A stretch of 64,000 nt of DNA from Fibrobacter succinogenes. Lineage in GTDB: Bacteria; Fibrobacterota; Fibrobacteria; Fibrobacterales; Fibrobacteraceae. The translations under genes and the position numbers were made by a program. Below, one piece after another: positions 45,101-52,613 of the stretch. The notes beneath the pieces are model-generated. The model did not search any database and had not been told where the DNA came from. It saw nothing but the letters and a program-made list of their open reading frames with translations. How positions within the stretch are numbered: the stretch's first letter is position 1; each line of letters begins with the position of its first letter. The DNA is taken from the NCBI GenBank assembly GCA_902756345.1, contig CACVQR010000001.1:1-64000 (forward strand). The letters run 5' to 3'.

Positions 45101-45229
45101 GCCCCCGATAGTCTGCTTTTGGGGAGCCTCGATATTACCTTTCCAAACATCAGCCCATACAGATTGAAAACCCACCACAAAAACAAGCAGGGAGAGTAAC
45201 TTTCCGAGAGAAATCTTACCTGTATTCAT
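39155..45229 (-). CDS. Giant repeat-rich surface protein with T9SS-like tail
   Basis: A 2,024-residue secreted protein. A signal peptide (SLGKLLSLLVFVVGFQSVWA) precedes a GLUG-like segment with a glycine-rich pattern (VGGISGVIRGGVTISS). Six InlB B-repeat-like units follow (about 435-910; each ends like TLYAKW), then MBG/YDG-type domains (KEYDGTPL and KVYDGTPLTN). Near the C-terminus about four copies of a 65-residue unit (DTIHVMIRPKDTNAQINNKI) are not recognised. The last 70 residues (YAVFDMDGRVVKRG ... SGSYTVRVGKAAVQVNVK) look like a T9SS sorting domain. The start at 45229 follows AGAGGAA; the longer frame to 45304 lacks support. Adhesion is a reasonable guess. Confidence 0.85.
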   Translation of the reverse strand: MNTGKISLGKLLSLLVFVVGFQSVWADVWKGNIEAPQKQTIGGKEYYVIEKAAHLAWFSDSVNKYVLNAKWQRMISLIEADTSKPEYRTRAFKDSAIALMTAIRQDPESYYQDPAKKALWNKGPYTGYLRSAWDFTTDVEMNATITAEYLDMNNIPFTPIAAGNGTAKYTGTFLGNGITIKNLKVDSKEFPLQVFDVVHGYPSYCQNVGLFGVIGSGTVRNLILDGVTIYATGKNDYWANPHQVSVGPIVGWMTGGTIDTCYTSGKIVTNGRDVGAGGILGAMTNGKKISNALSTVSIEASGRDVYVGGISGVIRGGVTISSSVYDGDALEAHPDEIGAQGAIAGRVVNNRDTSKAQTIDITLSHCYYDEDALDNDNWVGSLDVYVNVIGDPKGFSDVNTEENACLLNKHTWNESTKTCSDSTGLWTNQENIAITGVSKREGDLNAETVFLITFDANGGSFAPGAKTTKELKFNTPLTADEISTPTYDSTKAFVGWSLDPTATAFGDLGIVYGVKKVYAVWKNLNLYKITFDLNTGDSSATLTKMVVENKAITTDGFAEGALPSVYMVGDAKYYFAGWSLAKMGQVIDTLGVATKDITFYARWRDAPQYKVIFDVQGHGTAPADKLVAEGEHTTAPDEPTAIGYVFEGWYKEPSCKNKYNFQTLVDTTITLYAKWTPMVYDITYNLNGGLNNVANPTTYTVEKEFTFAAPTINNDTLEFKGWFYDGAFTNPANQVTKGSYGDITLYAYWKIKEFVINYQAGEEGVNNVPPVVKKYGEAINLLGAVYQRPGYEQDGWSTVDNGDKVYNLNGLYTDNKAVQLFPHWKKVAYTITYVLNGGVNDAENPATYTLDDSTGIDLKNPTRLGYEFKGWYETEDFSGSKIAKFQAKTPYGNKTLYAKWSQIVVTVKAEEKSCDYNGKNCGAKVSITGVPGGYKGYAITDSIKNVKDGPIAAKIVGFIIVNTTTGDTVTSAFNVVFNESGSVSVNPKLVNFTTDNIPPATYTGDSIHVKGSSKTKDLIAGHTHNVGYTVDALEWREDGYDPVMTDPAKVKILDADGNDVTDNYTIGSIAPPTKKFVVKKSDGDFDVVFADEHVTDDGNPHSMTRGAYSDVPGTTFKYQLDGAGEWTDDLSSLVASGVGEHTVKVIATNPNYNKTQEKTAKLVITDKIIVTVEVKSKSKEYDGTPLTTTYETNGAFEPGDEPVVELSGSIKDVGSVIARVKSFKVMNGSTDVTSKYVVNTYDAFLTVKKAVLNIKTESGTKSYDGTPLVKDVPTVTGFKNNETATIEVTGSQKMVGSSTNEYTIVWGGSANYKNYQIIEDLGTLTVTKAQVEIRVKDAVKLYGDADPALIGTVSDLADGAEGDLGELRYYRLNPSVKNAGENVDSIAVSYTPNPNYDVTVVLGKLTIEKRHVTLTSASATKVYDGTPLTNDTINVGGDGFAPDEGFIFTVTGTQTNAGSSENAFTYVLKANTDTAANYIVDAPVIGKLQVTKSPVNVTIKGNTNTYAYNGWEQVISGYSLKMDNSLYSVSDIEFSGDSVVRKTRSGNYPMGLEVKNFANKNANFDVTFDVTDGRLVILPPEIAVKYNDAGDTIHVVVGEKDSDSEVNAKINDALENHVPPIPLPTKAADDDSTYAFAGWAKNLGSGMYEPVFDATVKLDTIQVVYQKNPKETIDVVIHVTDTYSEIVQRIDSMFNDRGLDLPTKPSDGDSNYVLVWVKDDSTGEYEPEFKGELIVVEIAAQYGDSPTDTIHVMIRPKDTNAQINNKIGNALTNHLPPIKVTPKDTSYSLVGWKQDSKTGNYVPIFSKEELVFKINFHLPEGAELTEEFEGYVYGKVAKLPDAVMTSDTTWVFKGWYTKTKGRGNHVKAMREGDFGNKSLYPYFIKTLRYDTYGEKEVNANGEKGEIVVIYTDRADTTIERALRSILPKDFAKSGVKYTFNGWKLVDGVYVAIFKRVSVRFNVVLDSRAFSIEEAQMGARYAVFDMDGRVVKRGVVSNGSQRVEVPKSGSYTVRVGKAAVQVNVK

Positions 45230-45418
45230 AAACATTCCTCTAATGCTAGCGTTTTGCCCTTCAACAAAAACAAGGAAAACCACTAGGAATCCTTCTTGAG
45301 ACAAAACTAATTATTTTTTTTTACAAATTCCATTTTTTTTAATATTTTTTTGCACAAGGGTTATTTTTTTCTTATTTTATGTATCTGAAACCCCATTTAT
45401 GGGAGCTAATGCACGATT

Positions 45419-46456
45419 ATGAACACGATTCGCAAAATTTTGACTATTAGCAGCGTTTTTGCTGTTCTCGGATTCGCCCAGGGATCCCCTGAACCGCCCC
45501 CTGACGATTGGAATACTGATTCTACCGCCTCGGCCAACCAGCCAGAGGCCGCCTTGCAAGATTCTACAGTCAAAGCAGCAGACACCTCTGCCATAGTGGC
45601 AGACAGTGCAAAGTCCGCCGACACCGACAAGGTCGCAGCTGCACCGGCAGATACAGCCAAGGCCGACACGACAGCCGCTGACACCGCCGGTTCAAAGAAA
45701 ATGCGCAACAAGATCACTTACGCCGACTACCAAGAAAAGGTCTTGCGTTCTGCCAAGAAGCGCTCCAAGACAATGCACCACGGTTTGAGCCTTATGAGCG
45801 CCACATACAACGACAAGAACTACTGGCACATGGACCACGACGCCAATTGGGGCATGGGCATGGGCATGTATTACTTCTACAGACACTACTTTGGCAACTA
45901 TTTTGGAGTCCAAGGTCGACTGGGAGCACTGTACCGCTATTCCCGCTGGACCTTTGATGTAGACGAACAAGAAGGCAAGCTTTCTACAGGTGAAAAGTAC
46001 ACGCTCAGGCACGAACTTGACCGCAAGTACTACAATTTCTCGGCCGACATGCCGCTGACCGGCAAGTTCGGTTACCACATCAAGGGAACGACCACCTTCT
46101 TGTACACCAGCTTGACGCTTGGACTGACCAAGCCCATTTACGAACTGACCGACACCGAGAACAGGCTCTATATGAGCACCAAAGACGAGAAACTCAAGGA
46201 AGACCTTGCCCTGTTCGAAAGCGCAGGCGCAACGCCGTTCCCGGCATACGAAAGCCACCAGACAAACAAGTTCTTCTACATGGACGACTGGGAAACGAAC
46301 AGCTGGATCGGTCTTGGTATCGAAAGCCGACTCGTGTCCTTCGAAATCCAGATGTTCGCCTTTGGCGGCGCAACCCAGAACGCGAACCACCGGTTCCACA
46401 ATATCGGACAAGGTTCCCCGACCTGGCGCATGTTCTTAGACTTTAGCATAAGGTAA
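45419..46456 (+). CDS. Exported protein, probable outer-membrane barrel
   Basis: A 345-residue protein with a signal peptide (ILTISSVFAVLGFAQG). Residues about 30-90 are low-complexity, rich in Ala, Asp, Thr and Lys (ADTAKADTTAADTAGSKK). The rest alternates polar and aromatic residues (MYYFYRHYFGNYFG, WTFDVDEQEG) and ends in FLDFSIR, consistent with a beta-barrel. It is followed after 12 nt by a lipoprotein gene, so the two may be co-transcribed and act together. No family recognised. Its upstream DNA (45230-45418) is extremely A/T-rich with no other gene. Confidence 0.78.
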   Translation: MNTIRKILTISSVFAVLGFAQGSPEPPPDDWNTDSTASANQPEAALQDSTVKAADTSAIVADSAKSADTDKVAAAPADTAKADTTAADTAGSKKMRNKITYADYQEKVLRSAKKRSKTMHHGLSLMSATYNDKNYWHMDHDANWGMGMGMYYFYRHYFGNYFGVQGRLGALYRYSRWTFDVDEQEGKLSTGEKYTLRHELDRKYYNFSADMPLTGKFGYHIKGTTTFLYTSLTLGLTKPIYELTDTENRLYMSTKDEKLKEDLALFESAGATPFPAYESHQTNKFFYMDDWETNSWIGLGIESRLVSFEIQMFAFGGATQNANHRFHNIGQGSPTWRMFLDFSIR

Positions 46457-46468
46457 TCAGGTATTATT

Positions 46469-47287
46469 ATGAATCAGAAAAACTTTATGTTGAAACTAGT
46501 CTCGATTCCGCTGCTTGCCCTGGCAACGCTTCCGCTTGTTGCATGCGGAGACAACCCCATTGAAGTCGAAGACAAGAAACAAGTCGAATTCTCGATTGAA
46601 GTCGGAGCCCAGGACGCCCTGGAGTCCCTCGAATCCTTGCGCGAAAATATCGACAACTACAATTGCTACGACCAGACCAAGCGCTTTACCGACAATTACA
46701 AGAAGCGCTGCGACCTCTTTATCGACAAGTTCAGGGGCAACAGCGCCGACACCGTGCTGAGCCTTGCCACAATCATCAAGATGGTCAAGAACGAAGACGA
46801 ATACAACGACAAGGGCAACTACACCGGATCAGACGATGGCCCGATGGTCAACTACCTGCGCTACAACAAGATGCTGAGCATTACGCTTATCAACTACAAG
46901 CAGACAGTTGAATCCATTAGCAAGAACGAAAAGCTGGGCGATCCCGAAATCAGGTTCCTGGTCAAGTCTTACATTGACTCCGATCCTTCGGAGTACGACC
47001 CGTTTTCTGCAACGATTCTGGATACTGTCGACGTCGACAGATGGGCTGGCGAAAAGAAGATTGCTATCCAGCTGCCCCGCGGTATCGACGCAATCGAGAT
47101 TTGCCCGGTTCTCAGGGACAAGAACGAACATGACGACTACTACGATGACGAGGACTTGCTGAAGGATTCCGACTGCGTTCCGGTCAAGAACCTGGGATGG
47201 GTCGCAGAAAACAATCCGAAACTGCACACGACTACGGGCGAAAAGGCAAGAATCATTTGGGAATGGTTCTTGTACTCGATCGAATAG
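46469..47287 (+). CDS. Hypothetical lipoprotein
   Basis: A 272-residue lipoprotein; the signal segment ends in TLPLVACGDN, with the acylated cysteine at about residue 26. The mature part is charged, with four Cys in the first half (NYNCYDQTKRF, KKRCDLFIDKFRG) and later EICPVLRD and KDSDCVPVKN. No domain recognised. It follows the probable barrel gene by 12 nt and meets rhlE tail-to-tail with one base between. Function unknown. Confidence 0.8.
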   Translation: MNQKNFMLKLVSIPLLALATLPLVACGDNPIEVEDKKQVEFSIEVGAQDALESLESLRENIDNYNCYDQTKRFTDNYKKRCDLFIDKFRGNSADTVLSLATIIKMVKNEDEYNDKGNYTGSDDGPMVNYLRYNKMLSITLINYKQTVESISKNEKLGDPEIRFLVKSYIDSDPSEYDPFSATILDTVDVDRWAGEKKIAIQLPRGIDAIEICPVLRDKNEHDDYYDDEDLLKDSDCVPVKNLGWVAENNPKLHTTTGEKARIIWEWFLYSIE

Positions 47288-47288
47288 C

Positions 47289-48743
47289 TTAATTGCCTTG
47301 AGCGCGGCGAGCGGCCTCGGCAGCCTCGCGCATGCGCTTGCGGGCACGCGAGCCGGGACGGTTTTTCCCGATGGTGCGGCGCCCCAACTGATCCTGCGGA
47401 TTCGCTTGTTGAACGCCTTCGCTCTTTGGAACGGGGCGTTTTTCGTTTTGCGGTTTATTCTGCGGGCGGTTTTGCTGCGGACGCTCCTTTTTGTTACCGG
47501 GCTTAGCCTGATTCTGTTTGCCGCGGCTGTTGTCACGACGCGGGAATCCGCGACCGCGGGCATTGCGCATTTCGCTTTCGGGAGTTTCTTTTTGCTGGGG
47601 CGGGAGCTTTTCGTAAATCGCCTTGTCGCCTTCGGGAATGCTGATTCGGGTCAGCTTTTCGATGGCGCGTAAATCTTGCTCTTCGTCAGGAGCGCAGAAC
47701 GAAATCGCGATGCCATCTTTACCCGCGCGGGCGGTACGGCCGATACGGTGCACGAATGTTTCGGGAACGTCGGGCAAGTCGTAATTGAACACGTGCGACA
47801 CGTCGTCCACGTCGATTCCGCGGGCAGCGATATCCGTTGCAACGAGCACGCGGATCTGTTCGCACTTGAAGTTGCCTAAAGCCTGTTGCCTGCGATTTTG
47901 GCTCTTGTTGCCATGAATGGCGGCACACTTGATGCCCGCCTTTTCGAGCACGCGCGTAATCTTGTCGGCGCCGTGCTTGGTGCGGCTGAACACAAGCACC
48001 TTTTTCATTTCGGGGTGCGCGAGCAGCAGTTCCTTGAGGAGAGCGCCTTTGCGGCGTTTGTCAATGCGGTAGAGTTCTTGATGAATGCGTTCAATCGGAG
48101 TGCTCTGCGGCGCCACCTCCACCCTCACTGGGTTCGGGCGCAGAATGGTTGCGGCAAGCTTCGTAATATCGTCGGGCATGGTCGCGCTGAAGAACAGATT
48201 CTGGCGATTCTGCGGCAACAGCGCCACCACCTTGCGGATATCGTGGATGAATCCCATGTCGAGCATGCGGTCAGCTTCGTCGAGCACGAAGAATTCCAAA
48301 GCCTTCAAGGACACAGCCTTCTGGTTGATCAAATCAAGCAGGCGACCCGGTGTCGCGACCAGAACATCTACGCCACGAATCAGGTTGCGCTTTTGGCTCA
48401 CGTCGCTCACACCGCCGAAAATGCAGGCGGTCGAAATCGCCGTAAACTGGGCATACTGCTTAAAGCATTCTTCTACCTGAATGGCAAGTTCACGCGTAGG
48501 CAAAAGAATCAGCGCGCGACAAGTCTTGGGCGCACGAAATTTCCCCGAATCGAGCAACAGCTGCAAAATCGGGAGAGCAAAGGCGGCCGTCTTCCCCGTG
48601 CCCGTCTGGGCGATTCCCAGCAGGTCCTTGCCTTCGAGAAGGCTCGGAATGGAGCGTTCCTGAATCGGAGTGGGCTGTTCATAACCGACAGCGCGAATCG
48701 CGCGCTGCAAGGGATTTGCCAGGGGAAGTTCAGAGAAAAGCAT
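47289..48743 (-). CDS. rhlE: DEAD-box RNA helicase, RhlE type
   Basis: A 484-residue ATP-dependent RNA helicase. The Q motif (YEQPTPIQERSIP), Walker A AQTGTGKT, DEAD in FVLDEADRMLDMGF, SAT and the C-terminal HRIGRTARAGK are all present. The basic tail from about residue 385 is rich in Asn, Gln, Arg and Lys and ends with RKRMREAAEAARRAQGN, as in RhlE-type helicases that act on ribosomes or mRNA decay. The start at 48743 gives the usual MLFSELPLANPLQRAI; the open frame to 48905 has no similarity and crosses a terminator. TACATT lies 10 nt upstream. Confidence 0.93.
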   Translation of the reverse strand: MLFSELPLANPLQRAIRAVGYEQPTPIQERSIPSLLEGKDLLGIAQTGTGKTAAFALPILQLLLDSGKFRAPKTCRALILLPTRELAIQVEECFKQYAQFTAISTACIFGGVSDVSQKRNLIRGVDVLVATPGRLLDLINQKAVSLKALEFFVLDEADRMLDMGFIHDIRKVVALLPQNRQNLFFSATMPDDITKLAATILRPNPVRVEVAPQSTPIERIHQELYRIDKRRKGALLKELLLAHPEMKKVLVFSRTKHGADKITRVLEKAGIKCAAIHGNKSQNRRQQALGNFKCEQIRVLVATDIAARGIDVDDVSHVFNYDLPDVPETFVHRIGRTARAGKDGIAISFCAPDEEQDLRAIEKLTRISIPEGDKAIYEKLPPQQKETPESEMRNARGRGFPRRDNSRGKQNQAKPGNKKERPQQNRPQNKPQNEKRPVPKSEGVQQANPQDQLGRRTIGKNRPGSRARKRMREAAEAARRAQGN

Positions 48744-48761
48744 ATTAATGCCAAATGTAGA

Positions 48762-48795
48762 AAAAGGGAATCCCTTTTTATCAGGATTCCCTTTT
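48762..48795 (-). terminator. Terminator of the CE4 deacetylase gene
   Basis: AAAAGGGAATCC pairs with GGATTCCCTTTT (12 bp, 10-nt loop), with T runs on both sides. It separates the deacetylase and rhlE transcripts. Confidence 0.85.
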
Positions 48796-48822
48796 TTTCG
48801 AGAGAGGTTTTGGTAAAACGGA

Positions 48823-50223
48823 TTAAAGCTTGACCTTAAAGGACTTGCTGCCCACCTTGACAATGTACACGCCCTTGGCGCCGGTGTAAACCTTCTGCAC
48901 GGCACCGAGACCGCGAGTGGTACGCACCTGGTGACCGAGGCTGTTGAACACGGTAATGCTCATGCCCTGAGCGCCGCCGACCACGATGTAGTTGTCAGAG
49001 GATCTGTAGACAGAGAGACCGAAGTCGTTCTGAAGTTCGGCAGCAATAGCCATGCCATGGCAAGAAGGATCGAACGGATTAGCGCTGCAATCCACTTCGC
49101 CCTTGCTGGAAGAGGACTTCGGACCCCACGGATTCGTAGAAGAAGAGCTCTTGGCTTCGCTAGAAGAAGACTGCGGCGGTTCTGCGCTAGAAGAAGATTC
49201 CGGAGAGGGACCAGCACCTTCGCCAGCGATCACGATCTCGCCTGCGTTCGGCACGGCGTCGAAGTACACATAGCCGCCGTCAATCTTGGATTCAAGCTTG
49301 GCACCCGCCTGCGTCACGTTGGCAGTTGAACCGCTGTACTTGACGCGCAGGGAGAGCGGGTAGTCATAATTGGAAATGTTGTCCTTGATGTTGTGAGTCA
49401 ACTTAACGGTAGTGGTGCTGCCGCTATTAGAAACTTCAGCCTTCGATGCCTTGCGTTCCTTGATGTACATGGCAACGTGACCCATCGGGGCAACCCAGAT
49501 GTCCTTGTCGTTTTGCTGGGCATACTGGAGGGAGCCTTCCATAGTGCTAGCATCGGTCGGAGAGTAAGTCGCATAGCCGTTTGTGCCCGTTGTAAAGCCG
49601 TGCGTCAGGAATGCAACCCAACCGCCTTGTTGAACGGCCTTTTGCATATTGCCCTTAAAATCGCTGGTTCCCTGATTACCGGTCATGAGCGCAGAAACGG
49701 CAGCCCAGTTGTTCGGACCATCTTTGCCCATAATATCGGAGCCGCCCTTCCAGCTTCCGTTACAAATTCTTCCGACAACGTAATTCTGAAGAACCTGGGA
49801 GTCACCCGGGGTATCGCAGTTCGGGTAAGCCAGCGTAATACAGCCGTATTTCTGCTGAACCTTGCTGTTAAGAGTCTGCTTGGACGATGCAATTTCGTTA
49901 CCGGGCATCGGTTGTCCATTGGGATGACTGTCACTATGGCTTGCGATTTCGTGACCAGAAGAGGCTAGTTGTTTCACTCCATCCCAACTAATCATTCCTT
50001 GTCCGCCAACCCAACCTGTAACAATGTTAAAGGTAGCCTTATAGCCGTACTTATCGAACATGGGCAAAGCAACACCTACATCGCTTTGCGGGCCATCGTC
50101 AAACGTGAAGGAAACGGCAGCCTTGCGGAAGCCTGCCCAAGTGGCAATTTCAGCATCCTGAGCAAAAACCATGGAAGAACCCATGGCAATCAGCGCAGCA
50201 ATAGAAATCTTTTTGTAATTCAT
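48823..50223 (-). CDS. Secreted polysaccharide deacetylase (CE4) with T9SS-like tail
   Basis: A 466-residue secreted esterase of the NodB/CE4 family, likely to remove acetyl groups from xylan, chitin-like polymers or peptidoglycan. A signal peptide ends near AQDAE (residue 22). Metal and catalytic residues are in SFTFDDGPQSD (Asp42, Asp43) and HEIASHSDSH (His96, His100). An apparent beta-sandwich follows (about 265-340), then poly-serine linkers (PESSSSAEPPQSSSS), common in Fibrobacter enzymes, a small CSANPFDPSCHG segment, and a C-terminal T9SS-like domain ending VYIVKVGSKSFKVKL. Acetyl-xylan esterase fits the xylanase nearby but is not proven. Confidence 0.92.
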   Translation of the reverse strand: MNYKKISIAALIAMGSSMVFAQDAEIATWAGFRKAAVSFTFDDGPQSDVGVALPMFDKYGYKATFNIVTGWVGGQGMISWDGVKQLASSGHEIASHSDSHPNGQPMPGNEIASSKQTLNSKVQQKYGCITLAYPNCDTPGDSQVLQNYVVGRICNGSWKGGSDIMGKDGPNNWAAVSALMTGNQGTSDFKGNMQKAVQQGGWVAFLTHGFTTGTNGYATYSPTDASTMEGSLQYAQQNDKDIWVAPMGHVAMYIKERKASKAEVSNSGSTTTVKLTHNIKDNISNYDYPLSLRVKYSGSTANVTQAGAKLESKIDGGYVYFDAVPNAGEIVIAGEGAGPSPESSSSAEPPQSSSSEAKSSSSTNPWGPKSSSSKGEVDCSANPFDPSCHGMAIAAELQNDFGLSVYRSSDNYIVVGGAQGMSITVFNSLGHQVRTTRGLGAVQKVYTGAKGVYIVKVGSKSFKVKL

Positions 50224-50317
50224 ACACTCACACCCTTTTTAGTGATTGATTTAATGTTCTACCCCGTTATAATATATATATGGGCTAAAACAATCGCAAT
50301 AATAGGGCGACAGTATC

Positions 50318-50350
50318 CGTTGTTAGCAAAAACAACGAACGTAAACGTTC
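50318..50350. other. Two adjacent hairpins after cdsA
   Basis: CGTTGTT-AGCAAA-AACAACG and GAACGT-AA-ACGTTC lie just past the cdsA stop. They could end that transcript or lie in the deacetylase promoter region. Confidence 0.4.
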
Positions 50351-50363
50351 GGAAACGTTTCTG

Positions 50364-51245
50364 CTAAGCGAGTTTCTGGAAAAAATCCATCAGCAGGTAG
50401 AGAGCGGGGGCCGCGAGGTAAAAGGAATCGCAGCGGTCAAGCACACCACCGTGGCCAACAAACAGGTTGCCGGAATCCTTGGTACCACTCCAGCGCTTAA
50501 GGGCAGACATCAAGAGATCGCCCACCTGGCCCGCAACAGTCACCAAGACGCCAAGGCCAATCGCCTTCGCCCAGTCGATATCCACATTAAAGCACCCGAG
50601 GGCGGCGCTGCACTTGGCCCAATAAGCCACCCAAGCAACCGTTGCTATAGAACCGGCGACAGAACCTTCCCAGGTCTTTTTCGGGCTGATGCTCGGCGCA
50701 AACGGATGACGACCAAAGGGACCCTTGCCTGCCGCAAACTTGCCAAAGAAATAGGCCACCGTATCGCAAAGCCATACACCCGTCATCACAAGAATAAACG
50801 GATAGCAATGTTCAAAACCCTGGCCGTTGCCCATCATGAGCACGTTCATGCCGCCCCAAAGCCCTACATAAAGCGGGGCGCCCAGCTGCATCACGAGCCA
50901 TGGGAACAAGTGGTCAATTTCAACCTTGGCATACGCGACACCAATGTAGATTGCAAAAATCACGAGGAAGGTCATGCCCACCACGTACGGCACGGCAGGC
51001 ATTCCAAAATAGCCACCCTTGGAAAGAGCCCATGCGAGCGTCAGGGCCAAGGAAGATGCAAACGAAAGGTAGCGGGTATCGGGGCCCTTGTACATTTTGC
51101 AGGCCATACCGGCCCATTCCCAAGCACCGACACCAGCCATAAAGCACATCAAGCCAATACGGCTGTAATCGCTGAACCACAGCAAAAAGAATACAATAGG
51201 AATGGCGATGAACGCCGTAATTAAACGCTGCGCAAGATTACTCAT
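50364..51245 (-). CDS. cdsA: Phosphatidate cytidylyltransferase
   Basis: A 293-residue inner-membrane enzyme making CDP-diacylglycerol for phospholipid synthesis. About eight hydrophobic segments are seen. The family signature is SALKRWSGTKDSGNLFVGHG followed by GVLDRCDS, and SISPKKTWEGS is also typical. The start at 51245 overlaps the end of uppS by 8 nt (ATGAGTAA), with AAGGTG upstream. It is the last gene of the classic frr-uppS-cdsA operon. Confidence 0.95.
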   Translation of the reverse strand: MSNLAQRLITAFIAIPIVFFLLWFSDYSRIGLMCFMAGVGAWEWAGMACKMYKGPDTRYLSFASSLALTLAWALSKGGYFGMPAVPYVVGMTFLVIFAIYIGVAYAKVEIDHLFPWLVMQLGAPLYVGLWGGMNVLMMGNGQGFEHCYPFILVMTGVWLCDTVAYFFGKFAAGKGPFGRHPFAPSISPKKTWEGSVAGSIATVAWVAYWAKCSAALGCFNVDIDWAKAIGLGVLVTVAGQVGDLLMSALKRWSGTKDSGNLFVGHGGVLDRCDSFYLAAPALYLLMDFFQKLA

Positions 51246-51948
51246 GCAACACCTTTCCAAAACGTCTTTCTCGAGTATTGAAGAACTCGACGGCCTTCAA
51301 GAATTCTTCCTTGGTAAAGTCGGGCCACAGCGTATCGGTTACGTAGAATTCGCTGTAAGCGGCCTGCCAAAGCAGGTAATTCGAAAGCCTGAACTCTCCC
51401 CCGGTACGAATCACGAGATCCGGATCGGGAGCTCCTTTTAAATACAAATTCTTAGCGAAGAGCGTCTCGTCGATATCTTCAACCTTGATTGCCCCGGACG
51501 CCACTTGCGCGGCTATGGAACGCGTCGCTTCGACAATTTCTTGCCTGCCACCATAAGAGATAGCGAGGTTCAGCTGCATGCCCGTGTTGTTCGCCGTCTT
51601 GTCGATGGCGGACTGAAGACTTGTGCGCGGCTTTTCTGGCAAACGGTTCATGTTGCCAATCACCGTAAGCTTCACGTTCTTTTCCATGAGATCGGGAATT
51701 TCCTTGACAACCATCTCAATCAAGAGGTTCATCAAGTAATCCACTTCCTTGCTGGGCCTGCCCCAGTTTTCGGAACTGAACACATACAACGTCATGTGTT
51801 CAAGTTTCAGGTTCACGCCCACTTCGACGGCATCAATCGTCGCCTGGGTGCCCTTGCGGTGGCCCAGGAAACGTTCAAGACCGCGGCTACGGGCCCAGCG
51901 CCCATTGCCATCCATGATAATCGCTACATGTCTAAGCTGATTTGCCAC
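51238..51948 (-). CDS. uppS: Undecaprenyl diphosphate synthase
   Basis: A 236-residue cis-prenyltransferase making the lipid carrier for cell-wall precursors. The substrate site HVAIIMDGNGRWARSRG, then FSSENWGRP and the C-terminal DLVIRTGGEFRLSNYLLWQA region are intact. It lies between frr (12 nt) and cdsA (overlapping). Confidence 0.97.
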   Translation of the reverse strand: MANQLRHVAIIMDGNGRWARSRGLERFLGHRKGTQATIDAVEVGVNLKLEHMTLYVFSSENWGRPSKEVDYLMNLLIEMVVKEIPDLMEKNVKLTVIGNMNRLPEKPRTSLQSAIDKTANNTGMQLNLAISYGGRQEIVEATRSIAAQVASGAIKVEDIDETLFAKNLYLKGAPDPDLVIRTGGEFRLSNYLLWQAAYSEFYVTDTLWPDFTKEEFLKAVEFFNTRERRFGKVLHE

Positions 51949-51960
51949 GCAAACCCCGGA

Positions 51961-52494
51961 CTACACCTTGAGGATGTCTGCTTCCTTTTCAGCGAGGAGG
52001 CTGTCGATCCGGGCAATAGCCTTATCGGTAGCCTTCTGGATTTCGTCCTGCTGCTTCTTGACTTCGTCTTCGGGCAGTTCCTTGTTCTTCTTGAGGGCGT
52101 CGTTAGCATCGCGGCGGATATTGCGGATTGCCACACGACCTTCTTCGGCATGCTTGCGGGCAATCTTTGCAAGTTCCTGACGGCGTTCCGTGGTAAGAAT
52201 CGGAAGGCTCACGCGAATGCAGTTGCCGTCCTTCATCGGGGTAAGGCCGATGTTTGCTGCAAGGATAGCCTTTTCAATCGGGTCGACCATGGTCTTTTCC
52301 CACGGGGACACAAGCAGCATGCGCGGTTCGGGCACAGAAACCTTAGCCACCTGGGAAATCGGAGTCGGCGTACCGTAGTAGTCGATGCGCACGTCGTTCA
52401 GGATAGCGGGGCTAGCCTGGCCTGCGCGGATCTTCGAGAATTCACGTTCGGTGGCCTCAATGGCCTTGTTCATTTTATCAGAATAATCTGCCAT
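51961..52494 (-). CDS. frr: Ribosome recycling factor
   Basis: A 177-residue RRF that, with EF-G, splits post-termination ribosomes. The family opening MNKAIEATEREFSKIRAGQA, the central ISQVAKVSVPEPRMLLVSPW and the end part KKNKELPEDEVKKQQDEIQK are intact. First gene of frr-uppS-cdsA. Confidence 0.97.
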   Translation of the reverse strand: MADYSDKMNKAIEATEREFSKIRAGQASPAILNDVRIDYYGTPTPISQVAKVSVPEPRMLLVSPWEKTMVDPIEKAILAANIGLTPMKDGNCIRVSLPILTTERRQELAKIARKHAEEGRVAIRNIRRDANDALKKNKELPEDEVKKQQDEIQKATDKAIARIDSLLAEKEADILKV

Positions 52495-52600
52495 AATTTT
52501 TTGCGTGTTAAAAGGTTTTACTTACCAGTTACTAGTTGCGAAATATAGATAATTGAAAATGTAGGCGCAAAATAAGTAGTGTTTTTGTAAGAGAAAATTC

Positions 52601-52606
52601 TAAATT
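52601..52606 (+). promoter_or_regulatory. -10-like box placed for a leaderless rimO transcript
   Basis: TAAATT lies 7 nt before the ATG, and TGCCACC between them is not a ribosome site. Confidence 0.45.
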
Positions 52607-52613
52607 TGCCACC

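Noticed and set aside
48744-48905. Longer N-terminus for the rhlE-type helicase
   Set aside because: The extension crosses the terminator of the gene before it and has no similarity to helicases; the start at 48743 gives the usual N-terminus.
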